Assembly: GCA_949130485.1 (NCBI GenBank)
Contig: OX422198.1
Location: 95,001-159,000, forward strand
Source: Agelas oroides
Taxonomy: Eukaryota > Porifera > Demospongiae > Agelasida > Agelasidae
DNA: 64,000 nucleotides
Direction: 5' to 3'
The position numbers and the translations under genes were made by a program. Every line of letters begins with the position of its first letter. The stretch's first letter is position 1. The notes under the pieces are model-generated. The model ran no database searches, was not told the DNA's origin, and saw only the letters and a program-made list of their open reading frames with translations. Positions 45,918 to 57,831 of the stretch are shown in pieces.

Positions 45918-47073
45918 CAACAGTGATAACTCTGTCAACTCTGTCAACAGTGACAACTCTGTCAACATCTGTCAACAGTGACAACTCCGTCAACAGCGAC
46001 AACTCCGTCAACAGTGACAACTCTGTCAACAGTGACAACTCTGTCAACAGTGACAACTCTGTCAACTCCGTCAACAGCGACAACTCTGTCAACAGTGACA
46101 ACTCTGTCAACAACGACAACTCTGTCAACAACGACAACTCTGTCAACAACGACAACTCTGTCAACAGTGACAACTCTGTCAACTCCGTCAACAGCGACAA
46201 CTCCGTCAACAGCGACAACTCCGTCAACAGTGACAACTCCGTCAACAGCGACAACTCCGTCAACAGTGACAACTCTGTCAACTCCGTCAACAGTGACAAC
46301 TCTGTCAACAGTGACAACTCTGTCAACTCCGTCAACAGTGACAACTCTGTCAACTCCGTCAACAGTGACAACTCTGTCAACTCCGTCAACAGCGACAACT
46401 CCGTCAACAGTGACAACTCTGTCAACAGTGACAACTCCGTCAACAGCGACAACTCCGTCAACAGTGACAACTCTGTCAACTCCGTCAACAGTGACAACTC
46501 TGTCAACAGTGACAACTCTGTCAACTCCGTCAACAGTGACAACTCTGTCAACAGCGACAACTCCGTCAACAGTGACAACTCTGTCAACTCCGTCAACAGT
46601 GACAACTCTGTCAACAGCGACAACTCTGTCAACAGTGACAACTCCGTCAACAGCGACAACTCCGTCAACAGTGACAACTCTGTCAACTCCGTCAACAGTG
46701 ACAACTCTGTCAACAGCGACAACAGCGACAACTCTGTCAACAGCGACAACTCTGTCAACAGTGACAACTCCGTCAACAGCGACAACTCCGTCAACAGTGA
46801 CAATTCTGTCAACTCCGTCAACAGTGACAACTCTGTCAACAGTGACAACTCTGTCAACTCCGTCAACAGTGACAACTCTGTCAACAGCGACAACTCTGTT
46901 AACAGCGACAACTCTGTCAACATTGACAACTCTGTCAACTCTGTCAACAGCGACAACTCTGTCAACAGTGACAACTCTCAGATGGTCAACAGTGACAACT
47001 CTGTCAACTCCGTCAACAGTGACAACTCTGTCAACTCCGTCAACAGTGACAACTCCGTCAACAGCGACAACTA
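45918..47073 (+). repeat. 9/18-bp satellite array, GTCAACAGTGACAACTC
   Basis: About 1.15 kb built from GTCAACAGTGACAACTCT or GTCAACAGCGACAACTCC, irregularly mixed with a 9-bp half unit GTCAACTCC. Unit lengths are multiples of three, so long frames stay open on both strands (SVNSDN, ELSLLT and similar). None has features of a gene. The stretch 45314-45917 between the transposon and this array holds no recognisable gene. Confidence 0.95.
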
Positions 47074-47074
47074 G

Positions 47075-47311
47075 AAGGATCACCTCAAAAGCAATCCCGT
47101 TTATGCCATCAAAGATGATGTGGCTGGCTCACTCCAGCTTTGTGCTGGACAGATAGCAGACACCGAAGCTGCAATCCATTTCATGAGAGAGAGCTTCCAC
47201 GCTGAGAGCACAGAAGCTGTGTTGCTGGTGGATGCAAGCAAAGCCTTCAATTCCCTCAAATTATATAGGGAGGCTGCCTTACACAATACCAGGCACGTGT
47301 GCCCGCTTTGG
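47075..47311 (+). pseudogene. Reverse transcriptase fragment (non-LTR type)
   Basis: A single open stretch encodes QLCAGQIADTEAAIHFMRES and then VLLVDASKAFNSL, which resembles the region around the catalytic motif A of reverse transcriptases common in invertebrate retroelements. Nothing of the flanking polymerase remains on either side. The left edge abuts the satellite array and the right edge runs into another tandem repeat. Confidence 0.6.
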
Positions 47312-47384
47312 TGATTTATGTCTACTCCTGTTTCGTCTACTGTCATTTCGTCTACTCAACATTTTTACTTCTACTCTGTACTTA

Positions 47385-47640
47385 TTCAGTCCCACCCACC
47401 ACCCTTGTATCTCTCTATTTATTCAGTCCCACCCATCCTGACCCTTGTATCTCTGTACTTATTCAGTCCCACCCACCTTGACCCTTGTAGCTCTGTACTT
47501 ATTCAGTCCCACCCACCACCCTTGTATCTCTCTATTTATTCAGTCCCACCCACCCTGACCCTTGTAGCTCTGTACTTATTCAGTCCCACCCACCCTGACC
47601 GTTGCATCTACTTATTCAGTCCCACCCACCTCCCTGGTAT
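47385..47640 (+). repeat. Tandem repeat TTATTCAGTCCCACCCACC
   Basis: Six or seven irregular 40-60 bp units of TTATTCAGTCCCACCCACC, followed by CTGACCCTTGTATCTCTGTA or a shorter version. Confidence 0.85.
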
Positions 47641-47710
47641 CTCTCTATTCAGCCCTAATGAATTATTGGTACACCCAGTGGACTTCAATTCTTGTTCTGT
47701 CTACTATCAG

Positions 47711-47753
47711 CCCTAAACCTAACCTAACCCTAACCCTAACCCTAACCTTAACC
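47711..47753 (-). repeat. Interstitial telomeric repeat (TTAGGG type)
   Basis: CCTAACCCTAACCCTAACCC and flanking variants, about seven imperfect copies, which is the metazoan telomere motif on the minus strand. Confidence 0.85.
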
Positions 47754-48640
47754 ACACAACTAATTCCACCAGCAGCACCACCCTCCTCCCTATACTTGCT
47801 ACAATCGATCAATCAATCTTTATTGTCACCTGCAGGAACGCAGCCAGCCCATGAGGGCTTATGAGACACTGTAGCTACTAAGTATTGATACATAAAAGTA
47901 TACAGAAATGAAAAACGGAGTTCACTAAGGAGTGTTCATTATACATGAAGGAGTGAGAGGGGAGAGAGGATTTTTTTTTTTTTTTTTTTGTGTTTGTTTG
48001 GATGACTGCAGTAGGCACAAGAGCCCGGGGATCCAACCACACACGATAAAAGGTACACAAATGTAAATTATAGCAGGATGCTGTTTTGATTGTTCGTAGT
48101 TCGGAAATACAGCCAGCCATCTTATTGGTCAGTTACATCGAAATGCATCAGAGGGTCGGTACTTTTCAGCTTGTAGTAGTCAAGTCAAGATCAATGTTCT
48201 CTACATCGCCATGAAGACTGGTGTATAGTGGTTGCTGTCCAGAGTAAAGAGACCCTTAAGAGCCATACATGAAAATCAATGCCTCAAGGTGAGCAAAATA
48301 ATTATTGTTGACTATTTGCTGTTTGCAGAGGTGGTGAGCATTGTGCATCTAATACGAGTGTCTGTAAGTCAAGTTTATGTATACTGTAACATAGGCCTTC
48401 AGTTTGCTGACTTTGTGTTTGTGGCTATATAAACGATTTGTTGTGCTTATTTTAAACACTGTATTTCTTGTCTCATTTACAGGCTGAAAGAGCATCCTAC
48501 ACAAATCTAACATTTATTTCAGTTTTGGTTTGAATTTCGTGGCTGCGTGTTTGGTTTCGCTGCTGACCGAGTTGACAGAACTCGGACAGCGTCGCGTCGC
48601 CGTCACTGTGTGGACTGAGTTACCGTCAGTTGACGGAGTT
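47754..48640 (+). other. Gap without gene
   Basis: Unique sequence with an A-rich tract at 47971-47989 (T on plus strand) and a short TCAATCAAT run near 47807. No gene was recognised. Confidence 0.5.
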
Positions 48641-48642
48641 GA

Positions 48643-49097
48643 GTTTACCGTCATGTTGACGGAGTTGTCGCTGTTGACTGAGTTATACCGTCAGTTGTCG
48701 CTGTTGACGGAGTTGTCACTGTTGACGGAGTTGACGCTGTTGACAGAGTTGTCACTGTTGACGGAGTTGACGCTGTTGACGGAGTTGTCACTGTTGACGG
48801 AGTTGTCACTGTTGACGGAGTTGTCACTGTTGACGGAGTTGTCACTGTTGACGGAGTTGACGCTGTTGACGGAGTTGTCACTGTTGACGGAGTTGTCACT
48901 GTTGACGGAGTTGACGCTGTCGACGCAGTTGACAGAGTTGTCACTGTTGACGCAGTTGACAGAGTTGTCGCTGTTGACGCTGTTGACAGAGTTGTCACTG
49001 TTGACCCGACCGGCTGTTGACGGAGTTGACACTGTTGACGGAGTTGTCACTGTTGACGGAGTTGACGCTGTTGACGGAGTTCTCACTGTTGACAGAT
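48643..49097 (-). repeat. Second copy of the GTCAAC satellite, inverted
   Basis: GTTGACGGAGTTGTCACT and GTTGACGGAGTTGACGCT units are the reverse complement of the array at 45918-47073. It ends about 165 bp before the start codon of the next cadherin-repeat gene. Confidence 0.93.
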
Positions 49098-49262
49098 GTG
49101 TCCTTGTTATTAACATCGTTGAAGGAGTTGATGATGTCATATGATGTAACCATTGACCAATCAAATTGACTCTTTGAAACCCACTTCGGAACTGTAGAAG
49201 AGCCGTAGGTATCTGCGTGCAATAAAAGCGTCGGAAAGAAATATCCCACCGGATTGGGCAAG

Positions 49263-52200
49263 ATGCTGAGAAGGACTACTTCCATGGCACTATTTGCTGC
49301 CATCTTAGCTCATCTCATTACAAGTAAGTGATGGTAGCTTTAAACTGTAGCCTCTAACATTTGAATGACTAGCCTTCGGAAATTCAAGGAGGCTACAGCT
49401 ATGACAAGTAACCCTCAACTGAGATGGTGTGCAGTGTGTTCATGCGAACAAAATATCACTCATTAGTGGTATAATAGAGCTTCTATGCAAACCACATAAT
49501 CATCCAGGAGAGTACAGAGGAGTCTAGGGGCATACTCCCTTGTTCTGAGGCTTTACACTGTCTGCGGTAAAACTGTCGAGACTTGGATAACTTTGACGCT
49601 CTTAGATGCCACCAGAGAACAGTTTCAAGTGTTGCACTTCAAAAGTAATGCACCATAAACACTTATTCTCACAGGCCAGACTCTCCTCCCGCATGAGAGT
49701 CTGGCCTGTGAGACTAATAAACACTGGCACCAAACAAACATGTCACAACAAAGAAAAACCTGCAAAACAGCCAAACAAGTATGCAGCAGACCAAGGGTTA
49801 ATTTGATGATAAGTTATTAGGAGAGTGTGTAAACACATTACTACAAAATTAATGGGTAGGCCATGTTTCTGTAGCCTGAATGTTTATAGCTGGATTCTCT
49901 TATTCTTGGGTATGAGACTAGAGAGATTTGCAGCACAAGATTTGTGTGTGTTATACTTCTCTATTGCATAACTGCATTGTCTGCATAGCATAACCATGTT
50001 CGCTTGCAGTAAACAAATACTGTTGTGAATTTTGTTGTACCACAACACTGATAACACTCCACACTGATAATGTATTCATGGCAGTGCTGACAGGCATACA
50101 CATGCAGAACCATTCCCTATAGCCAGTGAGTCAGGTACCCTTCTTCTTCACAGTATACTACTGGATAACAGCCTCTTATATCTTCATGTAGAGATATATA
50201 CAGCAGACAGATAGACTGACAGACTGCGCAGATTGCTATATTGCATTTATAATGACTCAGTTCAACAATTAGTACATTGTGTCTGTTGTGGATCCTCGTC
50301 TCGTTACTTGCAGCTTATTGAGTCAGTACGTTTTCACTTCTTCCAATACAGCATCCACCTCGCAGTCCCTACAGTTTAGTCCAAGACTCACCCAGACCTC
50401 AGTACCAGAGACGTTTGTTGCAAGAGGATTTCCCAGACCTGCAGAAGGCTTTGTGGTTGTGCGTTGTATTGACTCAATTGGAGTGCCAACTTCAGGTGCT
50501 GTTACCTACAGCATTGTAGACAATGACCCAGGACCATTTCTTCTTGATGCCACCACTGGTAGACTCGCCGTCACTGCAGACCTAGACTATGAAACAATGA
50601 CATCATACAGCTTTGCTGTCGCATGCGTTAATATCTCAGACTCTAATATCACAGGGATGGGAATGGTGCGGATTGACGTACAGCCAGTCAATGAGTTTGA
50701 ACCTGTAATAATGCCAAGAACTTTCAGAACAATACTCTTTGAAAATACTCCGGTGGGAACTACGATCGCATCTACTCAGCCTGGGGGCATGCTACGCTAC
50801 TCAGTCACCGATAGGGATGATGGACCTGATGGAAATATAACGTTTACACTCTCTGAAGTCTCACAAGATAACACAGAGAATGCAAGATTCTTTGATCTCA
50901 ACTTTTTCACAGGAGCTCTGGTATTGAGACAGAGGCTAGATGTTGACAATGTTCCTAATGCTTTTGATCGAGTCAGTCTTCGAATTGTTGCATGTGACAA
51001 GTATCCACCAGATGAAAGATGCCCAAATCTTCTAGTAAATATGATAGTGTTTTCTTCTAATGACAACTCTCCACAGTTTTCATCAGATACATATGAAGTC
51101 TCGTATCCTGAATCCATACCAGTGGGTACTCCAGTCATCACAGCAGTATGTACTGACAGTGACAGAGGTGTAGGAGAGTTTGCTGGAATTGAGATCTACC
51201 AACCAACCTCAGAACTGTGGCAATTACCAAATGCTACCAATGGAACGGTTGTGTTGAACATGAGCTTGGACTATGAAACAGCACAGATGCACGAGTTTAC
51301 ACTACGCTGCTTCGACACAGGTGGGAGGGAGGACTTTGCTACAGTCACTATCAGTGTTCTACCTGTCAATGATGCTAAACCTGTGTTTAGCCAGCCGAGC
51401 TATGCATTCACAGTGAACCGTATTAGCACTCCCTCTAATGATCTTGCAATTGGAATGGTTACAGCTATTGATCGTGATCTTAATGGAAGAATCACCTATT
51501 CACTGGAAGATAATGAAAATTTCCGCATCACCAACGACGGTAGAATCCTTTTAGTTGACTACATTCTTGTTCTTGAAGGAGACTCTTTCAACCTAACAGT
51601 GACAGCGCATGATGGAGAGTTCAATGCTACGTCTGCAGTCCACATTACAGTTACAGGCTTGCTATCAATTCCTGAGATTGTTCTGGTAGGACTTGCAGGT
51701 CTGATACTGTTGGTGCTTGTCGTGATCATCAGTTGCTGTGTAATGTACTGTTGTTTCAAGCGGAAGAGTAGGTAGGTTTTTGCAGTTTCATCACTTAGTT
51801 CCCAAATGTCCCATTTCAGTGCATATGCACTCTCATTTCAAGGCTTCAATCGCCATTGTGTTGGTTGTAAGTTCATCCACGTGCTTTGCATATCAGTAGC
51901 TACTAGCATTCATGATATTGACAAGATGTGATTGTTTATGACAGTAAAGTATGCATATAGAATAAGGATTTGTGAATGGAATTCCACAATCAGTGATGAA
52001 TAACCTTTTTGCATGGCAGTTATTAGACTGTATGGAGCATAATTTATGAGGCAAATCATGTCACATGCTTACATGCACATATCACAGTACATGTATTTAT
52101 GTGTCATGTATGTAGCTAACTATGCTATATCCTCTGTGCTGACAGGAAGCCACATAAGGCCAATCAGCCCCGGTCTGATTCTCAAGAAGTTCTCCATGAG

Positions 52201-52766
52201 GATGAGTATACAGAAATAAGACCTATGGTCTACCCAGGTAAACATCGAACCGTCCTGCACTTACATACAAATAGTGGTGTCCTATGAGTGGCTACTAGCT
52301 AGCTATATAATTGTGCACCTTACTTAGCCTTGTTCTGGGAACGAGGTTAGTGCCTCACTATGCTGGCAAGTGTTGAGGTTGATTAGCATTGTAGCGATAA
52401 GTAGGGAACAATGATAGGCCATTGCTACAGTCATGATGAGTTGGTGTTATTGGGTTCAAGTTGAAAAGAAATAGCTAAGTTGATGCTGACACTTTATGGA
52501 GTGATTGTGTTGTCATGCATAATGATGGTATCCTTCCTCCCTCTCACTATACAGGGCAGATGATTATGGTCGGTCAAGTGCCAGGAATGACCCCCTGGGG
52601 TGGGTATCCAGAGTCACCTTCACTGTCCGATGCTGCATCAGATGACATCGACATCATCTCCGAGCCTTCGACCTATCGTACGACCCCAACACCAGGCCCT
52701 GTGCTGAAAGAGGTGGTGGACATGTTCACTGATGGGGATAAAGTGCTAGGGGACAAACATCAGTAA
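49263..52766 (+). CDS. Cadherin-repeat single-pass receptor B (594 aa)
   Basis: Exons 49263-49323, 50352-51771, 52146-52237, 52555-52766, phases 1, 2, 1. Exon 1 is a signal peptide (SMALFAAILAHLIT). Exon 2 encodes the ectodomain, nearly the same as receptor A for its first three repeats (DPGPFLLDATTGRLAVTADL, VTDRDDGPDGN, NDNSPQF). It diverges in the membrane-proximal repeat and membrane helix (about 459-488, IVLVGLAGLILLVLVVI). Exons 3-4 make a tail of about 105 residues unrelated to receptor A, with DEYTEIRPMVYP (a YxxI motif) and a Ser/Asp-rich acidic stretch. The divergence boundary near 51380 suggests unequal exchange or conversion between duplicates. Likely an adhesion/signalling receptor at the cell surface (inference). 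Confidence 0.85.
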
Positions 52767-53092
52767 AGTACTCCAGTAGCAAATGTACATAGCTATCCAT
52801 GACATTAACGTCCCATTTGGAAATATAAGCAAGTACTGTTTCACCAGGTTTTAAGCTCTTTTTTTTTTTTGTTGGTGTTTTTGTTCACTCGCAGTTTAGT
52901 ACTCACCATACATATTCCTGCCTCATATTACGTAGCTATAAGTCGTCGTAATTTAGTATCTGTAGTAAATTTTTCATGAAATTTATAGACTGTGTGGGAC
53001 GAGCAAGGTAAAAAGTGGGCGTAGCTCGCAATGGAATACAGGGAGGCGGGGCTCTAGTTGCAACCGCACTACAGCTATACGAGAAGAAAACG

Positions 53093-56000
53093 ATGGCACC
53101 AAGGACGGTGCTACTGTTGGCGAGCCTCTGCATCACTGCTCACCTTATAACAAGTGAGTTAGCAAATTTGTTGCAGCGCATGTTTGCAACTGTTTTAAAA
53201 ACCAGTTATGGTAGCACACATTACGTGCATCGAAAGCTTAGTATTGAAGGACAGCTCCGCCAGTGCGTGGGGTGCGCAAAGAGACAAGTCGAAATCCTCT
53301 CAGGATTAGCTGCGAGATTAAGCTATACGTAAAAGAGTGTCAGGTCCCAGCATGCGAGTTTCTGCTTTGCTTATTTTAACAGTAACAGCAAATTGAAATT
53401 GTGTGTAACATGTATAGTTTAGTTCAGTGTAAAGTCAGATGTCCCTCAAGTGCTCAATTATACTCTCTTCCTATTTTAGATTGTTTGGCTCAGAGTGTGA
53501 ATTTTGCTGAGGACAGGTATCAAGTCTCAATCAATGAGACTGCCCCAGGAGACCCTGTACCAACGGCATCCATACTGACCGTGACGTGTGAGGATGATAT
53601 GACAGGAGACCCAGTAACAAATGTTAACTATTCTCTCAATGGAGACCATGGGCCATTCATGATTGATGGCACTGGGTCATTAACTACTAGTATGACACTG
53701 GATTACGAAAGTAGGACATCCTACATGTTCATGGCAGTTTGCACCAATAGTTCTGATCCAAGTGATTCAGCCACTGCAACTGTGACAATTGATATTGAGC
53801 CTGTGAATGAGTATCGACCAATGGTTCGTGAGAACAGTATCTCACAAGATGTTAGTGAGAGCATACCTGTAGATACAATCGTCATTTCAACTGTAGGAGG
53901 CGGTGGCATAAAGGAGTTTACTGTCATGGATCAAGATGATGGCCCTGATGGAATAATTACGTTCACACTTCGAAACTTAACATCCAGTCCAAATGTACCA
54001 CGTTTCAGTCTGAATCATACTTCAGGTGCTCTAGTTGTGTCACAAAGTCTCGACGTTGACATTCTAAATGGTGTGACAGATGTTGTTAATTTTGAAATTA
54101 TTGCATGTGATGAAGACCCGCCTGTTCCAGACTGTCCAAGGTTAAACGTGAGTATATCTATTACTGCTGCAAATGACAACTCTCCACGGTTCTCACAGGA
54201 TATCAATCAGCCACGCACCTTTCCAGAAACCACCACAGAAGTAGGCACAGTCCTGCTAACAGCCAACTGTACTGATGCTGACAGGGGTGTGGGGGAGTTC
54301 GCAGCCATTATAATAGACAGCACCACTCCAGACAACCGACGGATGTGGGATCTGGATAGCCAAACAGGAGCACTCACCCTAGCACAGAGCCTGGACTACG
54401 ACACAGCACGGACCCATAGACTTAATCTCCGTTGCATCGATGCAGGATCACCACCCAGACCAGCCACAGCAACTGTCATTATCAATGTTGAGAGGAATGA
54501 ACCACCTGTGTTTGCAATGAATCATTATAATGTCATATTCTCACATGAGGCTGAAGTGGGGTCTGTCATAGCACAAGTCAGCTGCAGTGATAATGAGAAA
54601 CAAGTGGCTAGCTATGAAATCTTAAACCCAAGTGCAGAAGTGAGTGAAACTTTCAGAGTGAACGACAGTGGTGCACTAACCTTAATAGGGTCAGTGGATG
54701 TTTGTGAACAATCTCGATATGAGTTCACCGTTCTCTGTTTAGATGGTGTGGATCAAACAGCCAGTGCAACTGTTGAGATTGATGTTGATCGCGGGAGGAT
54801 CTACTTTGAAAATTGCAATTATACATTTGAATTTGACCGCCTCACAATGCTAAACAGTGAAGTCGGTCAAGTCACAGCAAGACAAAGTGAGGGTGGAGAC
54901 ATTGAATATACGGTGGTGGGAGTTAACCAATTCTTCACCATCGACAATAATGGAAGAATTTTACTGTCAAACTACATTCTTCTCATCCAAGGCAATACCT
55001 TTACTTTTGAAGTGGAAGCAAGCATTGGTTCTGGTGCTCAAGAAGTAAATGATAGAGCTACTGTTACCATCAATGTGCAAGGTCCATTGTCTGTCCTGGA
55101 GGTCATTATCATTGCTGCCGCTGGTGTGGTACTGCTCATTGTTCTAGTGCTGCTGAGTTGCACTGTAGGGTGCTGTTGTTGTTGCCGTGGAAACAAAACC
55201 AACCGGTAAGTTTTCATCTTAAAATTTGCACTACCTTTGTAGGTGACGCCCTAGTGTTTAAGTGTTTATGCTCAAATTGACTTTTTTGGGATATTAAATT
55301 GCAACAGACCTATCACAAAGCTTTATGGTAGCTACCAGTCAGCCCAAGTCATGAGCCAGTCTATAATGTAGCTATGCGGTTTGTCTATATAGCTAAGAAT
55401 TGATGAGTTGAAGCAACATGAGATATACAAGTTCTTTTACCTTCTGTTGTGCACAGTGAAAACATAAACTGGTACGAAGAAGTGTCTCCACCTTCGGTTC
55501 CTGCACAAAAAGGACGTCCATTCAGAGCTTCAGTTACTGTTCCAAGTCCCGAGAACGGTGAAATGCCTCAGAGTGGCCTGCCAGGTTTGAGATAACTTAT
55601 CCTTTGTGTGTGTGTTGACATCTTTACTAGCTAGCTAGGTTTAGCTAGTCATTATTGCATGTTTCCTTTAGAATACATAAATGTAACTCATCTTTCATGT
55701 GTGACAGGTTAGATTTTAGCGTGTGTAGCTAACTTCATCGGAGTAGTCACATTCACAGTGGTATTTATGACCTCACCACACTTGTGTAAAATGAATGTTT
55801 TTTACAAGATGGGTGTGGTGCCACTATAAATCTGATTATAGCATTTCTGGAATTCTTTAAAATGAATAATCATTGATTATATCAGAACAATGGCTGGGTG
55901 CAGTATAGCGATGCTTCTCTCAGCTTCTTTTAGGGCAGTTCATTTGTTTTCATGTATCAACCAATGTAGCAATATACTTGGTTGATTGACTGCATGTTTG

Positions 56001-56677
56001 ATTGCATAGTGATGTCATCATGTGATAACCACCTGCTTTAATGATGTCATAGCCTTGTTCCCAGGCCCCACCCACCTTCCATCACTTGCAGTATGGAAAG
56101 GTGGGCGGGGCCTAGGACCAAGGCTCATGATCTCATCATGTGATACCCGCCCACTTTAGATGATGATATTGGTCATTCTACCGAGAACTTAATGGAACCT
56201 GCAAAGGTATGATGAAGCTTGTTTATATAACTTCACTAATGAATCACCATGAGCCTTGAAGGCCATTTTCAAGAGTAGCTATTATACTAACAATGCATGA
56301 GAGGATTTGAAAGCATTGAACTGCATGCCTCAAATTCCATCACAAAGATGCATAGCTATAGAAAATCAGGATTACAAGGTTCGAAAGGGGTTTAGAGAAA
56401 CATCTGCATTTTACTCAATCCTCGCCAACATTCAACAAACCTATATACTTTATTTTATAACTGACAAATTGTTTTAGCAGGAGAGTAATTTACTAACTGC
56501 TTGTTTGTTGTTTATCTTACGGAGCAGAGTAAGGAGGAAGAAGAGGGAGAGACACAGAAGATAACATACATTGAAGAGGCAACGAGTGAGGAGAAGGAGG
56601 GAGACATGATCCCACTTCAGGAGGAAAAGCCCGGTGAAGAAAAGAAGAGTGAAATACTTGGAACCACCACAATGTAG
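53093..56677 (+). CDS. Cadherin-repeat single-pass receptor C (703 aa)
   Basis: Exons 53093-53153, 53480-55205, 55457-55584, 56160-56206, 56528-56677, phases 1, 2, 1, 0. Exon 1 is a signal peptide (RTVLLLASLCITAHLIT) very like that of receptor B. Exon 2 encodes about five cadherin-type repeats (LDYESRTSYMF, VMDQDDGPDG, NDNSPRFS, LDYDTARTHRLNL). It is more diverged than the others but clearly paralogous. It ends in one membrane helix (about 557-587) followed by a Cys-rich juxtamembrane run (CCCCC). The tail of about 115 residues has WYEEVSPP (a YxxV motif with a Pro-rich context) and a very acidic final exon (SKEEEEGETQKITYIEEATS) ending LGTTTM. Between 56051 and 56126 a foldback element sits in the intron before the 56160 exon. 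Confidence 0.85.
56051..56126. mobile_element. Short foldback element
   Basis: AGCCTTGTTCCCAGGCCCCA is inverted as GGGGCCTAGGACCAAGGCT, with a further inner pair (CCACCTTCCAT / ATGGAAAGGTGG). It lies in an intron of receptor C. Confidence 0.65.
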
Positions 56678-57329
56678 TACACAGGCAAACACTGTAGATC
56701 TTGATAGCATGTATAGCTGAAGTAGTCACTAACTGTTGTAGAGTGACAGTCATAGTATGTACGACAGCTGTAGCTAGTGTGGACATTTGTAGCTATAGAT
56801 TTATTTATACCCACCCACATTTTATTATAATAATTTATTGTAGCTCGCTATAGGTTGTGTATTCTGTGGTAGGCAGTGCATTTGTTTCCTCAAACTATGA
56901 TTCCACACTGCAGTTGCACTGTGTAATTGTATGCTGAATGCATGGGTATGGCCATTGATCTCACACTAAATATTCATTCCTTATGTTAGATGACAAGAAC
57001 ACGTATTTACTTGCCTTGCATATAATCAGCAAGATGTCCCAATATATTATAATGCATGGTACCCAGCTACATGTATGTATATGATGATGCATGTAGCTAT
57101 GGAAATTGCAAGCTTATTAATTTTGATGGTATATCTACAGAAGATACTGAGACATTCAATCCATATAGTAAGTTCCTGATACGATCGCTTAGCTACACCA
57201 TCAGAATTAATATGCATACGACTATTTCTGCTCACTGAAAAGAAATTCAGCTCCAACTACATATAACTTACACGGCCTGAAAAATTCAGTAAGTTTCAGG
57301 AAGCAAATGGTGAGCATATGATTATCTAG

Positions 57330-57468
57330 AGTTCCAGGAAGCTGCTCAAATTGGAGCTGTGAGCAGTGGGAAGGAGGAGGCAGATACACTTGAGCTCACA
57401 GAGAAGAATTCTGGAAAAGACAGTACACAAGTAAAACACTTGGAACCATCACAATTTAGCTACCTGGT
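57330..57468 (+). pseudogene. Degenerate copy of a receptor terminal exon
   Basis: Ends ACTTGGAACCATCACAATTTAG, close to the last bases of receptor C (ACTTGGAACCACCACAATG TAG). It is preceded by acidic-codon-rich sequence. It has no clear acceptor or frame linking it to a gene, so it is probably a leftover of tandem duplication in the 56678-57831 gap. Confidence 0.5.
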
Positions 57469-57831
57469 TTAGAAGCAGGAGAATGCCCTTAATCATATTC
57501 GAGAATTGTCTTGGTTGTTGAGTGTGGTAAAATATTCTTCTCTAGTTGCCTCTGCTTTTTCACTGCTATAAATATCAACCTTGCTGGTTTGCACCAAGGT
57601 CTCATTCAAAACCTAACAAATTTTATGGATCATGGACATCAGTTATTCTTGTCGGCTTGATGAATAGAGTGCTCTGTTATCCATTTCAAGATTTTGTGCG
57701 CATGGCGCATACTATGATTTGTGACGCGCATGCGCAATACAGGCTCGCCCGGCCCCCAAGTGACCACTGCCAGCGATGTTGGGATTCTCGATCGTAAAGT
57801 CTGGTTCTGAGCGTTTTGGAGAGACGGTGGG

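Noticed and set aside
45832-47156. Four overlapping open frames of 370-395 codons on both strands (SVNSDN, ELSLLT, VVTVDGV and STPSTVTTL repeats)
   Set aside because: They are a by-product of a satellite whose unit is a multiple of three. None has a supported start, splice sites or domain content.
53721-54206. Short minus-strand frames opposite cadherin-type exons (also at 40369-41605, 50797-51759 and 63462-63995)
   Set aside because: They are antisense shadows of the conserved ectodomain codons, which is why they recur in each paralogue.
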